Shown here one piece after another: positions 7,303 through 10,426 of a stretch of 10,426 nucleotides of DNA. The stretch lies in assembly GCA_937925895.1 (NCBI GenBank), contig CALANC010000345.1:1-10426 (forward strand), in the 5' to 3' direction. A program made the position numbers and the translations under genes. The notes below the pieces were generated by a model. The model was given only the letters and a program-made list of their open reading frames with translations. It was not told the DNA's origin and did not search any database. Each line of letters starts with the position of its first letter. The first letter of the stretch is position 1. Origin of the DNA: an uncultured Desulfobacterales bacterium. GTDB taxonomy: Bacteria > Desulfobacterota > Desulfobacteria > Desulfobacterales > UBA11574.

Positions 7303-8481
7303 ATGATTGACCGAATTGAAAAACAGGACAGTCTCGTTAGGCGCATTGTTGATGGTTCTGTTACGATCGATTCCGTCAAGGAGTTTGAAAAGCTATTTAA
7401 GGTTTTTCCAAAAGATCCGTATCTCCATAGAGTTTTCGCCGACCTTTTGAAACAAAACAAATCGTTTGAAGCCGCTGTGGACGCATATGAATCGGCAACC
7501 CAGCTTTTTATCGAAGCAGATCTGACCTTGCAGGCTATTGTAACCAAAATCCTTGAATGGCGAATCTTTAGGCCGTCGGATCAAGAGGGACAAGCTTTCT
7601 ATTCATCTCTTCGTGAAGGCAGTGCCAAAAACACGGCACTGCAGCGTTTTTTTATCGACATGACATATCCTGAAATGATCGCTTTTATGTTTGCGTTGAT
7701 GCCCCGGCGTTTTTCTGCCGGCAGCACGGTGAAAAGATTTGGCGATGAAGAAGCCTCCCTCTATTTTGTAGTGTCTGGAGCTCTAGAAGAAACCACCTAC
7801 CATCGGCTGCTGACGGAGGGATGGATTCAAAAGAAATCATCGAAAGACTTGGTCGAAAACGATTTTTTTGGCGAAATTTATCCGTTTGAGGAGGAAAAAT
7901 TATCTCGATCAGATATCGAAACCATCACTCGTGTTGAATTAGTAGAAATCACCAAATCAAGGCTGATGACGATATGCAGAAAATATCCAAATATTAAGCC
8001 TCTTATGAATGACCTGTATGAGGCCCGTTCGGAATCTGATAAAGAAGGATTTTCAAGGACGGTTCGCAGAACAGTAAGGCACCAGCTGCCGATACAGATA
8101 AATCTCCAAATTTTTCAAGACCAACCTGACAAGGCCCCCATGGAGTTCACCGGATTCACGGAAAATATTTCATTGGGGGGGGCCCGTGTTGTTTTGAGCG
8201 AAAAACATTATCAAACCGGTCGTGCCGATTACCTGACCGGGAAAAAGGTTAAGATCAAAATTGGTTTGCCGACAGCGTCGGGCAAGCTTTCTATATTGGG
8301 TACTACCGTTTGGGGCAAGGAGGTTTATATTGAAGGAAAAGCAACCGCAGTGGTAGGCATCCAATTCCAAAAAATGACCGATACGGACCGCAGGGTGTTG
8401 GAAGATTATTATTATGGATCCGAGGGTGAGCAAAATCTGATCTGGAGCTTATGGGACTCGCTAATGGAAAAACAGCTCTAA
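7303..8481 (+). CDS. TPR-like / cyclic-nucleotide-binding / PilZ fusion protein
   Basis: This is a 392-residue cytosolic protein with three parts. Residues 24-95 are helical and TPR-like (FPKDPYLHRVFADLLKQ, then SFEAAVDAYESATQLFIEAD). Residues 125-240 have the pattern of a cyclic-nucleotide-binding (cNMP) beta-roll, with FSAGSTVKRFGDEEASLYFVVSGAL, then G190-E191 (NDFFGEI) and R202-S203. These align with the Gly-Glu and Arg-Ser of the phosphate-binding cassette of CAP-type domains. Residues 250-370 are a PilZ domain that keeps both c-di-GMP-binding motifs: RxxxR (R255 and R259 in RRTVR) and NxSxxG (N288, S290, G293 in NISLGG). PilZ proteins bind cyclic di-GMP and pass the signal to a partner. 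There is no helix-turn-helix, so this is not a CRP-type regulator. It may integrate two nucleotides. A strong but G-rich Shine-Dalgarno precedes it, and a second G8 run lies inside the PilZ motif. Confidence 0.85.
   Translation: MIDRIEKQDSLVRRIVDGSVTIDSVKEFEKLFKVFPKDPYLHRVFADLLKQNKSFEAAVDAYESATQLFIEADLTLQAIVTKILEWRIFRPSDQEGQAFYSSLREGSAKNTALQRFFIDMTYPEMIAFMFALMPRRFSAGSTVKRFGDEEASLYFVVSGALEETTYHRLLTEGWIQKKSSKDLVENDFFGEIYPFEEEKLSRSDIETITRVELVEITKSRLMTICRKYPNIKPLMNDLYEARSESDKEGFSRTVRRTVRHQLPIQINLQIFQDQPDKAPMEFTGFTENISLGGARVVLSEKHYQTGRADYLTGKKVKIKIGLPTASGKLSILGTTVWGKEVYIEGKATAVVGIQFQKMTDTDRRVLEDYYYGSEGEQNLIWSLWDSLMEKQL
8175..8182 (+). repeat. G8 homopolymer inside the PilZ motif
   Basis: Eight consecutive G occur at 8175-8182. 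They encode the end of L291, G292, G293 and the first base of the following alanine, i.e. the closing glycines of the NxSxxG c-di-GMP motif. A one-base slip here would frameshift the protein and destroy the rest of the PilZ domain. Confidence 0.75.
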
Positions 8482-8503
8482 ATTTTAAAATGATGGGGAT
8501 CAA

Positions 8504-9433
8504 ATGACAGAAGAGCAGGACAGTGAAATGGCACCCGCTCCAATTATATGGGCTGTAGGCGGAGGAAAGGGTGGCGTTGGAAAGAGTGTCGTAAGTACCC
8601 TATTGGCCTTTTGGCTGGCCCGGATGGGAAAAAGGACCGTACTTATAGACGTCGATTTGGGTGGTGCCAATCTCCACACCCTTTTGGGGATCAAAAACCC
8701 GCCCCGGACTTTAAACGATTTTATTACCAGAAATTTTGATTCCTTAGAAGAAATTTGTGTCGACACTGAGGCAAAAAACCTTCGCCTCATCAGTGGCTCC
8801 AGTGAAGTTCTTTCTTTAGCGAATCCCCATTTTAGCCAAAAAGTAAAACTCATCAATCACTTTTCCAGATTGGATGCCGACTATGTGGTAATTGATCTTG
8901 GGGCCGGGACGTCTTTTAACGTTCTGGATTTTTTTCTTGTGGCCCATGAAAAAATTATGGTCCTCGTTCCAGAGCCCACCTCGATTCAGAATGCCTATAT
9001 CTTTGTTCGCAATGCGGTTTACCGGAGGTTGAGCCGGCTTTCCACTAAAGACCCATCCCTCCAAACCCTGGTAAAAATTGCTATGGATCCCAAAAATGAG
9101 CTCAAAGTCCGTACCATCAAAGAACTTTTACAGTTCATTGAAGAGTCCGGGGGAAAAGAGGTGGCAGCGCCTCTTGAAAAAGAGGTCAGAGCAATTCAAC
9201 CCGCAATAATTACCAATATGGTTAATGATGATAAAGAAAAAAATGCCGGTCGTATTGTTCAAATTGTTGCTGAAAAGTATTTAATGATTCAATCCACAGA
9301 TTTGGGCAGCGTGTCTCATGATAGGCAGATTTTCTCAATGGTTTCCGACATGGCCCCTTTGATAAACCTGGACCAGTCAAGCCAGGCATTTGCCAACATG
9401 CATGAAATTGTAACAAAACTGTTGAAAAATTGA
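8504..9433 (+). CDS. MinD/FlhG-like deviant Walker A ATPase
   Basis: This 309-residue P-loop ATPase belongs to the ParA/MinD superfamily, closest in pattern to FlhG (also called YlxH or MinD2). It has a deviant Walker A with signature lysine (KGGVGKS, residues 22-28), a switch I region (LIDVDLGGANLHTLLG, D49 and D51) and Walker B (VVIDLGAGTS, D131). The stretch PEPTSIQNAY is typical of the FlhG branch. These ATPases dimerise on ATP, often on the membrane, and place structures such as flagella, pili or chemosensory clusters. The C-terminal helix (FANMHEIVTKLLKN) is amphipathic and might bind membrane, as in MinD. The N-terminus before the P-loop is only about 13 residues and lacks the DQAxxLR motif by which canonical FlhG activates FlhF. 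A flagellar FlhG role is therefore not supported, and no flhF lies next to it. GGGG lies five bases before the ATG. The gene follows the PilZ fusion by 22 bases. Confidence 0.88.
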   Translation: MTEEQDSEMAPAPIIWAVGGGKGGVGKSVVSTLLAFWLARMGKRTVLIDVDLGGANLHTLLGIKNPPRTLNDFITRNFDSLEEICVDTEAKNLRLISGSSEVLSLANPHFSQKVKLINHFSRLDADYVVIDLGAGTSFNVLDFFLVAHEKIMVLVPEPTSIQNAYIFVRNAVYRRLSRLSTKDPSLQTLVKIAMDPKNELKVRTIKELLQFIEESGGKEVAAPLEKEVRAIQPAIITNMVNDDKEKNAGRIVQIVAEKYLMIQSTDLGSVSHDRQIFSMVSDMAPLINLDQSSQAFANMHEIVTKLLKN

Positions 9434-9480
9434 AGGCACACGCCGCTTGTTCTATATTTATTGAGAGTAATTTCGTAATA

Positions 9481-9489
9481 AGGAGGAGG
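9481..9489 (+). promoter_or_regulatory. Strong Shine-Dalgarno deciding a TTG start
   Basis: AGGAGGAGG stands seven bases before a TTG codon at 9497. There is no in-frame ATG nearby, and the protein's RxxxR motif begins only six residues after this TTG. The TTG start is therefore well supported. Confidence 0.75.
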
Positions 9490-9496
9490 CAGAAAC

Positions 9497-9862
9497 TTGT
9501 CAATAAAGGAGAAAAGAAAGCATCCGAGAATTAAAACAGAAAATCTCTTATCTTATGTTTGTATCGATGATGAGGGCAATGAAATCGATGAGGGGATGGG
9601 AAAAATAAAAAATGTAAGCCTGGGAGGTGTCCTCATTGAAACGATTAAACCCATAGGAATGCAGGATATTTTGCTAACGACAATCGGTATTAATGATGAA
9701 ATAATCAATATGAAAGCCAAGGTCGTTTATTGCAAGAAGGAGATCTCCGGAATGTTTCGAACCGGCATTCAGTTCCTTGAAGCCAAAGAAGATAAACAAT
9801 TATTTGTCACAAACCTGATAAAAATTTCCAGCAAACAAAAAACCCAGTCACAAGATCGTTAG
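9497..9862 (+). CDS. Stand-alone PilZ domain protein, predicted c-di-GMP receptor
   Basis: This 121-residue cytosolic protein is a single PilZ domain. The RxxxR motif (R7 and R11 in RKHPR) lies at the extreme N-terminus, and the NxSxxG motif (N39, S41, G44 in NVSLGG) follows, so both c-di-GMP contacts are kept. The remaining strands (VLIET, MKAKVVYCKK, FRTGIQFLE) complete the six-stranded barrel, and a final helix and a polar tail (SSKQKTQSQDR) follow. Such small receptors act by binding a partner when c-di-GMP is bound. The partner here is likely encoded in the same cluster, with the MinD-like ATPase the nearest candidate. It starts with TTG after a very strong ribosome site, 63 bases after the ATPase gene, and appears to be the last gene of the unit. 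The family is sure; the partner is inferred. Confidence 0.88.
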   Translation: MSIKEKRKHPRIKTENLLSYVCIDDEGNEIDEGMGKIKNVSLGGVLIETIKPIGMQDILLTTIGINDEIINMKAKVVYCKKEISGMFRTGIQFLEAKEDKQLFVTNLIKISSKQKTQSQDR

Positions 9863-9958
9863 ATGTTGCCTATCATACTCGATTTAAATTAAAAGGAGAA
9901 GCCCTGTCAGACGGATTTGCCCTTCCGTAAAACTTACATGTTGTCACAACCGGCAGAT
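9863..9958. other. Short intergenic stretch after the cluster
   Basis: No gene is supported here. A five-base stem (ACGGA 9911-9915, TCCGT 9924-9928, eight-base loop) is present without a T-run, so no clear terminator for the cluster can be named. AAAGGAGA at 9892-9899 looks like a ribosome site but no reading frame follows it. Confidence 0.4.
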
Positions 9959-10162
9959 TTATTTTTCGTTTATGAATGGTTGTGCTTTTGGTTCTTTCTG
10001 CTTCGAGGTTATTTCATTGTACAGATGGGAAGCCCAACGGTAACTCGGATCATTTTTATTTGAAGTTAAATTCATTGCTTTTTTTAAATTTGCTCTCGCG
10101 GATTCAGAATTTTCAAAACCCTCCCACACAATTTTGGCTTTTATATACAGAGCTTCGGGAAA
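9959..10162 (-). pseudogene. Remnant of a TPR-like protein C-terminus
   Basis: On the minus strand an open stretch of 67 codons (10162 down to 9962, stop TAA at 9959-9961) reads like real protein. It contains EALYIKAKIVWEGFEN, then SESARANLKKAMNLTSN and DPSYRWASHLYNEITSKQK. This is a helical, TPR-like pattern of the kind seen at the end of repeat proteins. A TAA stop (10163-10165) lies directly before it in frame. The only possible starts are internal GTG or ATG codons with no Shine-Dalgarno. Upstream, a different minus-strand frame is open and hydrophobic (ILILTLFLSVFF, about 10170-10205), so a frameshift near 10160-10165 might have split a membrane-anchored TPR-like gene; this is speculative. 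It could also be a short real gene with a rare start. I favour a decayed gene. The plus-strand frame across the same bases (9976-10224) looks like its shadow. Confidence 0.4.
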
Positions 10163-10307
10163 TTACCGAAAAAAACGCTCAAAAAAAGAGTAAGGATAAG
10201 GATTGCCCTGTCCTGAAAAGATAAAGAAACAAAAAAAGTCGGGTATTTTCTTGAATGCTCCCATGTATCTCAGGTATCCTCTCAACAAACTTGGGTTTAA
10301 TTAAGAA

Positions 10308-10336
10308 TTGACTACCAATATCATTTCACTTAAATA
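10308..10336 (+). promoter_or_regulatory. Candidate promoter of the truncated gene at the right edge
   Basis: TTGACT (10308-10313) is followed after 17 bases by TAAATA (10331-10336). A perfect TATAAT overlaps at 10335-10340 but lies 21 bases from the -35, which is too far for ideal use. The region is very AT-rich, as expected upstream of a gene start, and a start codon follows about 45 bases downstream. Confidence 0.35.
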
Positions 10337-10384
10337 TAATATATAAAAAAAAAGACCCCATCAATCGCAATGAGGAATGGCACG

Positions 10385-10426
10385 ATGGATAGCTACTTGA
10401 AAATGATGAAACACATGGCCGATCTG
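10385..10426 (+). CDS. Start of an unidentified gene, cut by the window edge
   Basis: Fourteen codons beginning MDSYLKMMKHMADL run to the end of the window. GAGGA (10372-10376) stands eight bases before the ATG at 10385. Another in-frame ATG at 10370 would add five residues but overlaps that ribosome site. Too little is present to name a family. Confidence 0.45.
   Translation, partial: MDSYLKMMKHMADL

Noticed and set aside
9911..9928. Hairpin after the PilZ gene as the cluster terminator
   Set aside because: The stem is only five bases with an eight-base loop, and no T-run follows on either strand.
9976..10224. Plus-strand reading frame of 82 codons after the cluster
   Set aside because: It has no Shine-Dalgarno, shows no family pattern and runs antisense to a stretch that reads more like protein on the minus strand.
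1..10426. Mobile element, CRISPR array, tRNA or rRNA
   Set aside because: No transposase or integrase, no regularly spaced repeats and no tRNA- or rRNA-like sequence were seen on either strand.

Overview
The window looks like chromosomal DNA of a Gram-negative bacterium of moderate GC content. The best guess is a deltaproteobacterium (Desulfobacterota or Myxococcota type). This rests on the style of the proteins: a HEAT-repeat/HD-GYP gene pair, stand-alone and fused PilZ domains, a MinD/FlhG-type ATPase, and exported proteins with Sec signal peptides. No rRNA, tRNA, CRISPR array or insertion sequence was seen, and the taxonomy is an inference.

Layout. Bases 1-303 are AT-rich and carry no supported gene. 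A small stand-alone SET-domain protein (304-738, +) converges on a secreted right-handed beta-helix protein (844-2340, -), with a weak terminator-like hairpin between them. A divergent intergenic region of about 420 bases (2341-2761) holds two TTGACA elements that could drive the rightward genes.

The core is a run of seven rightward genes (2762-9862). In order they encode a HEAT-repeat scaffold, an HD-GYP protein with all its metal ligands, a membrane-anchored periplasmic AMIN-like protein, a 103-residue protein of unknown function, a TPR-like/cyclic-nucleotide-binding/PilZ fusion, a MinD/FlhG-like deviant Walker A ATPase, and a stand-alone PilZ protein. The first two overlap by four bases and most others are 14-63 bases apart. 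The set therefore looks like one transcription unit, although a 114-base gap after the HD-GYP gene could hold a second promoter.

Read together, the cluster contains c-di-GMP turnover (HD-GYP), two predicted c-di-GMP receptors (PilZ), a second nucleotide-sensing fold, a spatial-organisation ATPase and a periplasm-to-cytoplasm anchor. This suggests a c-di-GMP-responsive system that positions or controls an envelope-associated machine such as pili, flagella, gliding or secretion. No structural gene of such a machine lies in the window, so the target is unknown. The HEAT and HD-GYP proteins appear to share a related N-terminal module, which supports their being partners.

The right end (9863-10426) contains a short minus-strand stretch with the look of a TPR-protein C-terminus that lacks a proper start (probably a gene remnant), then an AT-rich promoter-like region and the first codons of a rightward gene cut off by the window edge.
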